Notes: generated by a model not told the origin, from the letters alone. DNA of 14,578 nt from CALNYS01 sp964639935 (GCA_964639935.1 CAZXGT010000050.1:1-14578), one strand, 5' to 3'. Counted from the first letter of the stretch, positions 7,126 through 14,578 are shown. Program-made: numbers and translations.

Positions 7126-7395
7126 TCATGCGGGCTGGCGTGTCCCGGCGTCGTTCTCTTTCTCAAGAGGCGACGGGTTCTCCTCTTTGTAATCCTCGAT
7201 GCCCTCGCGAACCGCGTGATCCATGACGAATCCGACCGCGCCGCCCGCGACGTAGCAGACGAAGAGCGCAAGGACCGCACGGGACAGAATCACATCCGCA
7301 GGGTTATCCGCCGCGAGTCCGGCGAATATTGCGACCGCAAAGCCGGCAAGTCCCGCGCACGCCGCGATCACCTTTACGGGGGAGATCAGCTGCAT
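7126..7395 (-). CDS. Small two-helix membrane protein between flhG and fliA
   Basis: An 89-residue protein with two predicted membrane helices, about residues 8-28 and 36-58, joined by a short loop (ADNPADV), and a charged, mostly acidic hydrophilic tail from about 60 to the end (EGIEDYKEENP, 64-74). One cysteine lies in each helix (C13, C47). The ATG at 7395 has GGAG 6 nt upstream (7405-7402). It begins 33 nt after flhG and ends 141 nt before fliA, on the same strand, so it is very likely part of the flagellar operon. I do not recognise the family. Its size and placement would suit a flagellar accessory or an envelope anchor, but nothing in the sequence proves a flagellar role. Confidence 0.75.
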   Translation of the reverse strand: MQLISPVKVIAACAGLAGFAVAIFAGLAADNPADVILSRAVLALFVCYVAGGAVGFVMDHAVREGIEDYKEENPSPLEKENDAGTRQPA

Positions 7396-7428
7396 CGGGA
7401 ACTCCGCAGGTACGAGCGCATGCGGTGC

Positions 7429-8514
7429 TTATCGACCCGACGCCGATCCCTCGCCACTGTTTTTCGGGCTCTTTCCGCGAACCAGAACCGACGCGAACCG
7501 CGAGAAGAACCCGCCGCCGCCATCGGCCGGCTCCGCCGGTCGCAGCTCGAGACGCCGCGTCAGTTCCTCCGCGGTTCGCCGGATCGACTTCGCCGCGGGC
7601 TTCCCGGGCGCCGTCAGCGCCACCGGGGCCCGGCGCCGCACCGCCTCGCGCACCGAGGCGTCGCTCGGCGTCCAACCGATCATGCCGATCGGGGACCCGA
7701 GAAAACGCTGGCCGACCTTTGAGATCTTCTCGTAGACGGCCAGCGCCTCACGCTCGTCGCTCGCCTGATTCACCCAGAGCTGCGGCGTGAAGGCGCGGCC
7801 CGCCCGATCCGCCTCGAGCCGGCCCGCCTTGATGAGCCCGTAAGCGTCGGTGATCGAGGTCGGTTCCGGCGTCACGACCACGATCGGCATGTCCGCCGCG
7901 AGGAGCATCGCCAGCACCGGGCGTCCGATGCCCGCGGCGCAGTCGATCAGCACCAGGTCCGCGTCGCGCTCGAGCCGCTCGAGGCGCGAGACGATCGCCC
8001 TGGCCGTCTGCGCCCCGGCGTCTACGAGCTTCGCCACGCCCGAGGCGCCCGCCGCGAGGCGGAAGCCGCCGGGCGTCTCGACCAGAATGTCCCGGATCGG
8101 TCGCTCGCCGCTGACGACCTCGTCGATGCGCCCCCTCGGCGTGACCCCGGCGAGGACGTCCGCGTTCGCGAGCCCGAAGTCCGCATCAAGCAGCGTCACC
8201 CGCCGCCCCATCTGGGCGAGCGTGGCCGCAAGGCTCACCGAGAGGTTCGTCTTGCCGACGCCGCCCTTGCCCGAGGCGATCGCGACGACCCGGCTCCGCG
8301 TCCGGCTCGCCCGCTCCTCGGGCGGCGCGACGTTCGCGCGCGAAGCGGGGCGCCCCCACCCCTCCGCGCCGAGGCGACCACCCAGCGTCGCCGGCTTCAT
8401 CGGCTCGGGCGACGAGGGCCGCTCGGCCCGCTTCTGCTGCTCGGCCATGCGATCCATCAGCGCGCGCAGCCGCGTCGCCTGATCGTCCCGGCGGGTCGTC
8501 TCGGCCGAGCTCAT
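7429..8514 (-). CDS. flhG: FlhG, MinD-type ATPase controlling flagellar number and placement
   Basis: A 361-residue member of the MinD/ParA family. The deviant Walker A is SGKGGVGKTN (81-90), followed by LLDADFGLANADVL (108-121) and the Walker B-type LIDCAAGIG (189-197); PEPTSITDAYGLIK (216-229) is typical of FlhG (YlxH/FleN). Residues 11-17 read DQATRLR, matching the DQAxxLR activator motif with which FlhG N-termini stimulate the FlhF GTPase. An extended Arg/Pro/Ala-rich linker (about 22-75) separates this from the ATPase domain, and a glycine-rich, basic tail (about 331-361, GGGGFFSRF) ends the protein. I did not identify a clear amphipathic membrane-targeting helix, although FFSRFASVLVRG may serve. 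The ATG overlaps the flhF stop (ATGA), consistent with coupled translation of partner proteins. Confidence 0.94.
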   Translation of the reverse strand: MSSAETTRRDDQATRLRALMDRMAEQQKRAERPSSPEPMKPATLGGRLGAEGWGRPASRANVAPPEERASRTRSRVVAIASGKGGVGKTNLSVSLAATLAQMGRRVTLLDADFGLANADVLAGVTPRGRIDEVVSGERPIRDILVETPGGFRLAAGASGVAKLVDAGAQTARAIVSRLERLERDADLVLIDCAAGIGRPVLAMLLAADMPIVVVTPEPTSITDAYGLIKAGRLEADRAGRAFTPQLWVNQASDEREALAVYEKISKVGQRFLGSPIGMIGWTPSDASVREAVRRRAPVALTAPGKPAAKSIRRTAEELTRRLELRPAEPADGGGGFFSRFASVLVRGKSPKNSGEGSASGR

Positions 8515-9959
8515 CGCGGCCCTCCCGCATCGAGCTCGCCGTCGAGGATCAGCGTCGCGAGGCGCTCGGGCCGCCCGGGCTCGAGGTGATCGGGCACCTC
8601 CTGGCCCGTCGTGATGAAGCTGAGCTTCACACCGATCCGCCGTGCGGCGTTGACGATCACGCCGAACCCCACGGACTCGTCGAGCTTCGTGAAGATCACC
8701 CGGTCCGGCTCGGCCGTCGCGAAGCGCTCGGCAGCCGAGACCATGGTCTTCTCGCTCGAGGCCGAGGAGAGCACCAGGTGCGTCTCGTGCGGGTTGGCCG
8801 CGTCGATGAACTCGCGGAGCTCCTCGAGCCGCGCCGCGTCCGACGGGCTCCGACCCGCCGTGTCGATCAGGATCACGTCCCGCTGCGAGAGCTTCCGGCA
8901 GGCGGCCTTCATGTCCGCCGGGGTCATCGCCACCTCGAGCGGGAGCCCGATGATGTTCGCGTAGGTCCGAAGCTGATCCACGGCGGCGATGCGGTAGGTG
9001 TCGCTCGTGATAAGCCCGACGCTCTTGCCGTGCCGGAGCTTGTAGGTCGCGGCGAGCTTGGCGATGGTCGTCGTCTTTCCGACGCCCGTCGGCCCAACGA
9101 GCGCGATCGTCAGCGGGCGGCCGTCCTTGGCGCGCCTGGGCTTGGGCGGCTCGGCGACCGCGGGGATCATCTCCGCCAGCCGGCGATGCACCGCCCGGCG
9201 GACCTCGCGCTCCGTCGGCTCCTCGTCGCCCTCAAGCTCCCGACGCGCGGCGGCCACGACCTCGTCGGCCAGCTCGTCGGCCAGCTCCGCCTCGAGCATC
9301 TGGGTGTAGAGCTTGAAGAGCGCGTCGGGCATCTGCGGGGCGTGCGACACGCGCCCCGTCCGCGTGAGCACCTGTCCTACCAGCTTTTTGAGCGAGGCCA
9401 GCTCCGAGGCGATCTCCACGTCGCGCGGCGACGGGGGCGTCGCCTCGGGGGGCTCGGCGATCGCCGACGGCCCCGGGCCCGGCGCCGTCGGGGCGATCGG
9501 CCGCATCGACGTCACCACCGGCTCGGGCGCCGCCGCGACGCCGCCCCGCCCGTCTGGCCCGTACCCGGAGGCTAGCCTCACTTCGTCCTGCACCGCCCGA
9601 GCCCGCGAATCGGAGTCGATCCCCATCTCGCGGCGAGCCGCCGCCTGGCCCTCGCGGGAGAGCAGGCCGGAGGAGTAGGCGTGCTTGAGGAGCTCCTCGC
9701 CGGCCGAGCGCCCGCTCTGCGCTGCTGGCGGATCCTCCCGCCGAAGCGGCGTTCGGGGCGATCGGCGTGGGGCGACATTCTCCGCGCTGGTGGCGGTGAT
9801 CTCGAAGTGCTGACGGGCGCCGAGGCCGAGAACCCCGCCCGATTTGAAGGTGCGCGTGTGGAGAATGACGGCGTCCGAGCCGAGGTCGCGTTTGATATCG
9901 GCGAGCGCGTCGGCGATCGACGCGGCGCGATACGTCCTGAGCTTCGTCCCGCCTTCCAT
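8511..9959 (-). CDS. flhF: FlhF, SRP-type GTPase for flagellar placement
   Basis: A 482-residue protein with the FlhF layout: B domain (about 6-56; LRTYRAASIADALADI and GGVLGLGARQHFEI), a long Pro/Ala/Arg-rich linker (about 60-180), N domain helices (about 181-265) and the G domain. GTPase motifs are GPTGVGKTTTIAKLAA (289-304), SDTYRIAAVDQLR (319-331), DTAGR (366-370) and TKLDE (424-428). FlhF dimerises with GTP at the membrane, recruits early flagellar components to the assembly site and is switched off by FlhG, encoded next. The frame reaches a GTG at 9965, but GGAGG at 9969-9965 lies 5 nt before the ATG at 9959 and overlaps that GTG, so 9959 is chosen. The stop overlaps the flhG start by 4 nt. 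A 93-nt gap with a strong hairpin separates it from flhA. Confidence 0.95.
   Translation of the reverse strand: MEGGTKLRTYRAASIADALADIKRDLGSDAVILHTRTFKSGGVLGLGARQHFEITATSAENVAPRRSPRTPLRREDPPAAQSGRSAGEELLKHAYSSGLLSREGQAAARREMGIDSDSRARAVQDEVRLASGYGPDGRGGVAAAPEPVVTSMRPIAPTAPGPGPSAIAEPPEATPPSPRDVEIASELASLKKLVGQVLTRTGRVSHAPQMPDALFKLYTQMLEAELADELADEVVAAARRELEGDEEPTEREVRRAVHRRLAEMIPAVAEPPKPRRAKDGRPLTIALVGPTGVGKTTTIAKLAATYKLRHGKSVGLITSDTYRIAAVDQLRTYANIIGLPLEVAMTPADMKAACRKLSQRDVILIDTAGRSPSDAARLEELREFIDAANPHETHLVLSSASSEKTMVSAAERFATAEPDRVIFTKLDESVGFGVIVNAARRIGVKLSFITTGQEVPDHLEPGRPERLATLILDGELDAGGPR
9261..9284. repeat. Tandem 12-bp duplication inside flhF
   Basis: CTCGTCGGCCAG occurs twice in direct succession (9261-9272 and 9273-9284). 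Read in the flhF frame it gives LADELADE-like repetition (226-233) in the N-domain helical region. The reading frame is preserved, so this is a harmless in-frame duplication or simply repetitive helix coding. Confidence 0.6.
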
Positions 9960-9964
9960 GGCCA

Positions 9965-9969
9965 CCTCC
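9965..9969 (-). promoter_or_regulatory. Shine-Dalgarno that decides the flhF start
   Basis: GGAGG (complement of 9969-9965) is 5 nt from the ATG at 9959. The competing GTG at 9965 overlaps the site itself and therefore cannot be served by it. Confidence 0.65.
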
Positions 9970-9989
9970 GCCGGCGTCCTGCCCGCGAT

Positions 9990-10012
9990 CGCTCCGCGCC
10001 GCCCGCGGAGCG
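9990..10012. repeat. Strong hairpin between flhA and flhF
   Basis: CGCTCCGCG (9990-9998) and CGCGGAGCG (10004-10012) form a perfect 9-bp GC-rich stem with a 5-nt loop, in the 93-nt gap between the flhA stop and the flhF start. In the direction of transcription no run of U follows, so it is not a canonical intrinsic terminator. It could stabilise the flhA message end, attenuate read-through or affect flhF translation, whose Shine-Dalgarno lies about 20 nt beyond. Confidence 0.55.
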
Positions 10013-10052
10013 CGATTACGTTAACCGATCCTCACGCCGCCGCCACCGCGAA

Positions 10053-12209
10053 TCAGCCGGCGACCGCGCTTTCTTCCCGCCGAGTCACCAGCCCCATCGA
10101 TTCGATCTCCACCTCCGAAACGATCTCGTTGTACCCAAGCACAGCAGCCGCAGGAAGGTGCGGCTCGAGAATCTGCCGGACGATCCCACGCACCTGCGGC
10201 GAGGCGATCACGACCGGCTGGTGTCCCCCCGCCATGAGCGGCTGCAGCGCCGCGCTGATCCGCTCCACCGCCTGATTCGCGGCGCCGGCCGGCATCGACA
10301 GCACCGTCGCCCCGCCCGAGCGGTCGACGTACCCGTTGAGCCAGTCCTCGAACCCCGGGTCGAGCGTCACGCACGCCAGGCGGTACCGCCGCGGCGCTCC
10401 GGCCGCGTCCTCGATCGGCGTCGCGTATTGCCCGCAGATCGTCCGCCGCAGCGCGTTGCGGACGTACTCGGTCAGGATGTCCAGGTCCTTGCTCTTGGGC
10501 GCCCAGTCCGCGAGCGTTTCAAGGATCACCTCCAGGTCGCGGACCGGGACACGCTCGCGCAGAAGGTTCTGCAGCACCTTCTGAAGCTCCCCGGTCTTGA
10601 CGATCGCGGGAACCGTCTCCTCGACGAGCTTCGGCGCCTTCTCCTTGAGCTGCTCGAGCAGGTTCGCGACCTCGTCCCGCGTCAGCAGCTCGTCGGCGTG
10701 GTTCTTTGCGATCTCCGTGATATGCGTCGCCAGCACCGACGAGGGATCCACGACCGTGTAGTTCATCGCCTCCGCCTGATCCTTCTGCGGCTTCTCGATC
10801 CAGTACGCATCGAGCCCGAAGGCCGGCTCCACCGTCTTGGTCCCCGCGATCGCGCCGCTCGCCACGCCCGCGTCCATCGCGAGCAGCTTGTTCGGAAAGA
10901 CGGCGCCCTCCGCGACGTCGTTCCCGCGGATCTTCACGCGATAGCTCGACGCGTCCAGGCTCATGTTGTCGCGGATGCGCACCGGCGGCATCACCACGCC
11001 CATCTCCGCCGCGAGCTGACGCCGGACCGACGCGATCCGGTCGAGCAGGTCGCCACCCTGCCCCGCGTCCACGAGCGGGACGAGCCCGAAGCCGACCTCA
11101 AGCTCCAGCGCGTCAACCTTCAGCATCTTCTCGACCGCCGGGGGCTCGGGCTTGGCCTGCTGCTCCTCCGCCGCCCGGGTCTGTTTCGCCTCCGCATCGG
11201 CGAGCGTCTGCCCGGTCATGAAGAACGCGATCAGCATCAGCACGCTCGCCAGTCCGAGCATGGGGAGGGCGGGCAGCGGCGTCATCGCGAGCAGAATCAG
11301 GAAGCCCGCGGCGATCGACAGGGCGACCGGCCGCGCCGTCAGCTGCCCCGCGAACTCCTCGCCGAGCGACGCCTTCGCGCTGGCCCGCGTCACCACGAGC
11401 GCCGCCGCCAGCGCCATGAGGAACGACGGAAGCTGGGACACGAGCCCATCGCCCATCGTCAGCTTCGTGAAGACCTCCGCGGTCTCGGCGAACCCCCACC
11501 CCTTCATCAGCATCCCGACGGTGAACCCGCCGAGGATATTGATCACGGTGATGATGATGCCGGCGATCGCGTCGCCTCGCACGAACTTGCCGGCGCCGTC
11601 CATCGCCCCGAAGAAATCCGCCTCGTCGGAGATCTTCTCGCGCCGCGCCTTGGCCTCGCGCTCGTCGATGATCCCCGCGTTCAGGTCCGCGTCGATCGCC
11701 ATCTGCTTGCCGGGCATCGCGTCGAGCGTGAACCGCGCCGCCACCTCGCCGATGCGCGTGGCGCCCTTCGTGATCACCACGAACTGCACGATCACGAGAA
11801 TCAGAAAGATGATCAGGCCGACCACGAGCGAATCGCCCGCCACGAACGTTCCAAACGCGCTGATCACCTTCCCGGCCACGCCGATCGCGTCCTGCGGCCC
11901 CGACGCGTCCGCGTTGAGGATCAATCGCGTCGAGGCGATGTTGATCACCAGGCGGAACATCGTCGCCGCGAGCAGCAGCGACGGAAACACCGAGAAATCC
12001 AGAGCGTCGTCGATGTAGAGCGTGGTGATCAGCGTGATGATCGCCAGCGCGACGTTGATCGTGATGAGCAGATCGAGCAGCACCGGCGGCAGCGGCACCA
12101 GCACCACGATCAGCAGCGCCATCAGCGCGACCGGCGCCAGAAGACCGCGGTGCCGCGCGATCGCCTTCGCCCACAGCGGCGCCTGCCGAGCTCGCGCGAG
12201 ACCCGCCAT
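10053..12209 (-). CDS. flhA: FlhA, flagellar export gate protein
   Basis: A 718-residue inner-membrane protein of the FHIPEP family, the nonameric export gate that uses the proton motive force and docks chaperone-substrate complexes. The N-terminal half (about 22-332) carries roughly eight membrane helices. FPSLLLAATMFRLVINIAST (75-94) and the signature GEVAARFTLDAMPGKQMAID (154-173), ending with ADLNAG (174-179), are characteristic, as is the cytoplasmic loop with DEREAKARRE (182-191). A linker at about 335-360 leads to the cytosolic domain (about 362-705), including LPAAAVLGYNEI (685-696). Length is normal for the family. The ATG at 12209 is preferred; a GTG directly before it (12212) is better spaced from GGAG (7 nt rather than 10) and cannot be excluded. 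It begins 16 nt after the flhB stop. Confidence 0.97.
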   Translation of the reverse strand: MAGLARARQAPLWAKAIARHRGLLAPVALMALLIVVLVPLPPVLLDLLITINVALAIITLITTLYIDDALDFSVFPSLLLAATMFRLVINIASTRLILNADASGPQDAIGVAGKVISAFGTFVAGDSLVVGLIIFLILVIVQFVVITKGATRIGEVAARFTLDAMPGKQMAIDADLNAGIIDEREAKARREKISDEADFFGAMDGAGKFVRGDAIAGIIITVINILGGFTVGMLMKGWGFAETAEVFTKLTMGDGLVSQLPSFLMALAAALVVTRASAKASLGEEFAGQLTARPVALSIAAGFLILLAMTPLPALPMLGLASVLMLIAFFMTGQTLADAEAKQTRAAEEQQAKPEPPAVEKMLKVDALELEVGFGLVPLVDAGQGGDLLDRIASVRRQLAAEMGVVMPPVRIRDNMSLDASSYRVKIRGNDVAEGAVFPNKLLAMDAGVASGAIAGTKTVEPAFGLDAYWIEKPQKDQAEAMNYTVVDPSSVLATHITEIAKNHADELLTRDEVANLLEQLKEKAPKLVEETVPAIVKTGELQKVLQNLLRERVPVRDLEVILETLADWAPKSKDLDILTEYVRNALRRTICGQYATPIEDAAGAPRRYRLACVTLDPGFEDWLNGYVDRSGGATVLSMPAGAANQAVERISAALQPLMAGGHQPVVIASPQVRGIVRQILEPHLPAAAVLGYNEIVSEVEIESMGLVTRREESAVAG

Positions 12210-12225
12210 CACTCAGCCGCTCCCA

Positions 12226-13296
12226 TCACGACGCCGCCTTCTGATCGAGCCGGTAGACGTAGGCGAGCAGCTCCGCCACCGCCTCGTAATGCTCCATCGG
12301 GATCTGCTCGCCGGGTTCCACCGAGTAGTACAAAGCCCGCGCCAGGGGAGGCCGCTCGACAATGGGCACGCCGCTGCTCGTCGCCACCATGCGGATGCGC
12401 AGGGCCAGGTGGTCCGCGCCCTTTGCGATCACCCGCGGCGCCGGCATTTTCTCCGCGTCGTACTGCAGCGCCACCGAGAAGTGCGTCGGGTTGGTCACCA
12501 CCACGTCCGCCTTGGGGACCGCCGAGTTGATCTGCTGGCTCAGGAGCTCCTGCATCAGCCGGAACCGGCGGCTCTTGACGTGCGGGTCGCCCTCGCTGCT
12601 CTTGCGCTCCTCCTTGACCTCGTGCTTGGTCATCCGCAGCTCCTGGTTGTGGTTCCACCGCTGGAAGACCATGTCGGCGACGCCGATCAGGAGCAGGATG
12701 ATGAGCACCCAGATCGCGCCCTCAAGGATGATGTGCGTCGCCTCGAGGACGCTGCGCCACGTCGAGAGCATCGGGAGCGTGGCGATCCGATCGGTGCTCA
12801 GGAGCAGGTGCACCAGGCCCACAGAGAGCACAAGCGTCACCTTGCCGATGTCGAGCACCGACTTCATCGCGTTCTTCTTGCTGAACGTCCGCTTGAGCCC
12901 TTTCTGCGGGTTCAGGTTGCTCAGCTTTGGCTGGATGGGCTTGAGCGTCACCCGCCACCCCACCTGCAGGTACTGACTCGCCGCGGCCACCGCGAAGATG
13001 AAGAGCATGAAGGGCAGCGCGGCGCCGACCAGCCGCTCGAACGTAAACCCGCTCAGGCCAAAGAGCGCGCCGGGGCTGACCGCGTCGCTGAGGCTCGGGA
13101 TCTCGAGCGCTCCGCGCATCGCCCCCGCCATCTGCTTGGCGATGCTCCCGCTGAAGGCGATGAGGTAGATCGTCACGAACAGCATGAGCGCCGCCGCCGT
13201 CAGGTCCGTGCTGCGCGCCACCTGCCCCTTGTTTCGCGCCTCCTGACGCTTCTTCTCCGTGGGCTCCTCGGTTTTCTCGCCGAGATCGTCAGGCAT
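12226..13296 (-). CDS. flhB: FlhB, flagellar export switch protein
   Basis: A 356-residue protein with the standard FlhB start (GEKTEEPTEKKRQEARNKGQ, 6-25), four membrane segments (about 32-50, 88-108, 148-168, 188-212) and a cytoplasmic C-terminal domain. The autocleavage motif NPTH is at 269-272 within VVVTNPTHFSVAL; cleavage between N and P changes export from rod/hook to filament substrates. The conserved PVIAKG-type element appears as PRVIAKGADHLA. The ATG at 13296 lies inside the fliR coding sequence, giving an 8-nt overlap, with a G-rich Shine-Dalgarno-like run just upstream. Gene order fliR-flhB-flhA is the usual one. Confidence 0.97.
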   Translation of the reverse strand: MPDDLGEKTEEPTEKKRQEARNKGQVARSTDLTAAALMLFVTIYLIAFSGSIAKQMAGAMRGALEIPSLSDAVSPGALFGLSGFTFERLVGAALPFMLFIFAVAAASQYLQVGWRVTLKPIQPKLSNLNPQKGLKRTFSKKNAMKSVLDIGKVTLVLSVGLVHLLLSTDRIATLPMLSTWRSVLEATHIILEGAIWVLIILLLIGVADMVFQRWNHNQELRMTKHEVKEERKSSEGDPHVKSRRFRLMQELLSQQINSAVPKADVVVTNPTHFSVALQYDAEKMPAPRVIAKGADHLALRIRMVATSSGVPIVERPPLARALYYSVEPGEQIPMEHYEAVAELLAYVYRLDQKAAS

Positions 13297-14101
13297 CGGT
13301 GGCCCCCCTTCCGGCGCCGAGACCCTCCACCCACTCCACGATGTCCGCCAGCGATCGCTCCACGAACCCGTCGAGCGCCGCGTCGATGAAGACGAGCGAA
13401 CCCGCCAGCATCGCCAGTCCCGCCAGAATCTTCAGCGGGAAGCCGAAGGACAGGATGTTCAGCTGCGGCACCGTCTTCATGATCATGCCCGTCGCGAGCG
13501 TCTCGATGAAGATCACGCACACGACGGGCGCCGCGATCCGAATCGCCACCTCGAACGCCGCCCCCATCAGCGCGACGAACAGCTCGAGCGGCGCCTGTGA
13601 GAACATGAACTCCCCCAGCGGAACAAGGTCGAACGTCCGCATCACCGCGCCGATCATGATCTCGAGTCCCCCCACCGCCAGGAATGTCGCGAGCAGCATG
13701 AACGTCAGCGCCTGGCTGATGAGGTTCCCGTCGGTGTCCGTCGCCGGATCGAACACGCTCGCGATCGCGAGCGCCATCTGCTGACCGATGAAGTGCCCGC
13801 CCGCCTGCACCGCAAGGAGCGGGAGCGACGCGAGCGAGCCGATCGAGAGGCCGATCAGCAGCTCCGTCGCCATGAGCGGGATCAGCGCGACGAGGTCGGG
13901 CTCGGGCAGGCGCGCCGGGTCGATCTCGATGGTCGGGTACACAATCAGCGCCAGCGCCGCCGCGAGCAGCACGCGCACGCGAGCGGGGATCGTGCTCCCG
14001 CCCAAAATAGGCGCAAGGAAGAACACGCCGGTGAGCCTCGAGAAGACGATCACCAGGGGCACAACGTGCGGCGCAACGGCCTCGAGGAGCTCCCGGTTCA
14101 C
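13289..14101 (-). CDS. fliR: FliR, flagellar export gate subunit
   Basis: A 270-residue hydrophobic protein with about six membrane helices. Family features are FSRLTGVFFLAPILGG (19-34), PARVRVLLA (38-46), VQAGGHFIGQQMALAIASVFDP (about 96-117, partly conserved in FliR) and MIMKTVPQLNILSFGFPLKI near the C-terminus. With FliP and FliQ it forms the helical export gate core. An upstream in-frame start would add 19 Arg/Ala-rich residues antisense-like to the fliQ end; instead the GTG at 14101 overlaps the fliQ stop (GTGA) and yields a family-typical N-terminus (NRELLEAV), so it is chosen. The 3' end overlaps flhB by 8 nt. Confidence 0.95.
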   Translation of the reverse strand: MNRELLEAVAPHVVPLVIVFSRLTGVFFLAPILGGSTIPARVRVLLAAALALIVYPTIEIDPARLPEPDLVALIPLMATELLIGLSIGSLASLPLLAVQAGGHFIGQQMALAIASVFDPATDTDGNLISQALTFMLLATFLAVGGLEIMIGAVMRTFDLVPLGEFMFSQAPLELFVALMGAAFEVAIRIAAPVVCVIFIETLATGMIMKTVPQLNILSFGFPLKILAGLAMLAGSLVFIDAALDGFVERSLADIVEWVEGLGAGRGATDA

Positions 14102-14358
14102 AGCGGCTCGAGCGAGAGCATGGCGGCGCAGTACTCGCCCAGACGAGCCGCGATCCACGACAGAAGGAAGATCGTCACGAGCAGCATGCAGAAGATCTTG
14201 GGAACGAACGTCAGCGTCTGCTCCTGAATGCTCGTGATCGACTGGAAGATGCTGATGACCAGACCGATGGCCACCCCCGAACCGAGAATCGGGAGCGCGA
14301 TCTTGAGCGAGAGAATCAGCGCCGTTCGGACAAAATCAAGCATCGCGTCATCGATCAT
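14098..14358 (-). CDS. fliQ: FliQ, flagellar export gate subunit
   Basis: An 86-residue protein with two long membrane helices (about 12-35 and 48-72) separated by the conserved FQSITSIQEQTLTFVPK stretch (35-51), diagnostic of FliQ. Length matches the family (near 89). The ATG at 14358 follows AGGAGG by 6 nt; a start further upstream in the same frame would add 33 residues that merely read the end of fliP out of frame. Four copies of FliQ normally pack around the FliP-FliR gate. The stop overlaps the fliR GTG. Confidence 0.96.
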   Translation of the reverse strand: MIDDAMLDFVRTALILSLKIALPILGSGVAIGLVISIFQSITSIQEQTLTFVPKIFCMLLVTIFLLSWIAARLGEYCAAMLSLEPL

Positions 14359-14364
14359 CGAAAT

Positions 14365-14370
14365 CCTCCT
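14365..14370 (-). promoter_or_regulatory. Shine-Dalgarno that decides the fliQ start
   Basis: AGGAGG (complement of 14370-14365), the strongest ribosome site seen in the window, is 6 nt from the fliQ ATG at 14358 and lies in the 16-nt gap after fliP. Confidence 0.8.
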
Positions 14371-14374
14371 TTCT

Positions 14375-14578
14375 CTAGCCGCCGCCGACGGCCTGCGCCG
14401 ACAGCCGCGCCAGATCGCCCGCCTGCGCGAAGCTCTGCAGCAGGCCGCCCACCACAAGCTGCCACCCGTCGACCAGCACGAACAGAAGAATCTTGAACGG
14501 CAGACTGATGAGCACCGGCGGCAGCATCATCATGCTCATCGAGATCAGCAGGCTCGCGATCACGATGTCGATCACGAG
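14375..14578 (-). CDS. fliP: FliP, flagellar export gate subunit (C-terminal part; 5' end beyond window)
   Basis: The last 68 codons of a gene entering from the right edge. The visible protein contains IDIVIASLLISMSMMMLPPV and LPFKILLFVLVDGWQLVVG, the highly conserved FliP C-terminal membrane region. After it come about 20 residues (LLQSFAQAGDLARLSAQAVGGG), a short tail beyond the usual family end. The stop (TAG) is at 14377-14375, 16 nt before fliQ. The N-terminal signal sequence and periplasmic domain lie outside the window. Confidence 0.95.
   Translation of the reverse strand, partial: LVIDIVIASLLISMSMMMLPPVLISLPFKILLFVLVDGWQLVVGGLLQSFAQAGDLARLSAQAVGGG

Noticed and set aside
6022..7722. 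566-codon rightward open frame opposite fliA and the small membrane gene
   Set aside because: Same antisense GC-rich artefact; it crosses gene boundaries and shows no recognisable motif.
9990..10012. Intrinsic terminator between flhA and flhF
   Set aside because: The stem is good but no T-rich run follows in the direction of transcription, so it is listed only as a hairpin.
9681..12530. 949-codon rightward open frame opposite flhF, flhA and flhB
   Set aside because: Its product is dominated by Arg/His/Asp as expected for the antisense frame of GC-rich genes; no domain or ribosome site supports it and the opposite strand encodes unmistakable flagellar proteins.
12022..13389. 455-codon rightward open frame opposite flhB
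   Set aside because: Charged shadow translation of the flhB antisense strand with no independent support.
14102..14158. 19-codon N-terminal extension of fliR
   Set aside because: It overlaps fliQ and adds atypical Arg/Ala-rich residues; the GTGA overlap start gives a normal FliR N-terminus.
14359..14457. N-terminal 33-codon extension of fliQ
   Set aside because: It reads the end of fliP in another frame; the strong AGGAGG lies directly before the internal ATG at 14358.
1..14578. Mobile element, CRISPR array, tRNA or phage genes
   Set aside because: No transposase or integrase motifs, regularly spaced repeats, tRNA-like cloverleaf sequence or flanking duplications were noticed by eye.

Overview
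The window is GC-rich, densely coded bacterial chromosome carrying most of a flagellar protein-export and assembly-control cluster. Its right two thirds (about 6.07-14.58 kb) reads entirely leftward in the classic order fliP (cut by the window edge), fliQ, fliR, flhB, flhA, flhF, flhG, a small two-helix membrane protein gene, and a sigma-28 (fliA/whiG) gene. Several neighbours share start/stop codons (fliQ/fliR GTGA, flhF/flhG ATGA, fliR/flhB 8-nt overlap), which indicates a tightly coupled operon. The sigma gene is followed on the same strand by folK (folate biosynthesis) and a gene for an unrecognised exported protein, coupled to folK through TGATG.

The left third is a housekeeping/envelope block. 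A leftward M24-family (Xaa-Pro type) peptidase gene is divergent from a rightward gene for a secreted DUF4139-type protein with a C-terminal coiled coil. Further left is a leftward exported protein of unknown function that runs off the window start. The DUF4139 gene and the unknown exported gene are convergent with directly abutting stop codons.

How the genes work together: FliP, FliQ and FliR form the export gate, with FlhB and FlhA completing the export apparatus. FlhB carries the NPTH self-cleavage motif that switches substrate class. FlhF (SRP-type GTPase) and FlhG (MinD-type ATPase with the N-terminal DQAxxLR activator motif) control where and how many flagella are built. The sigma factor is expected to transcribe late flagellar genes, none of which lie in the window. 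FlhF plus FlhG suggests a motile bacterium with placed, probably polar, flagella.

The organism is not certain. High GC, FlhF/FlhG with a WhiG-like sigma factor, the DUF4139 protein and unrecognised exported proteins beginning with plain signal peptides would fit a planctomycete such as a Phycisphaerae member. This is inference without database support, and other high-GC flagellated Gram-negatives remain possible.

I found no tRNA or rRNA genes, insertion sequences, CRISPR arrays or phage genes. No stretch over 300 bases lacks a gene. I did not find a convincing new multi-gene system. The best leads are the small membrane protein between flhG and fliA, the possible private promoter and palindrome in front of fliA, the unassigned exported proteins, and the domain order of the DUF4139 protein.
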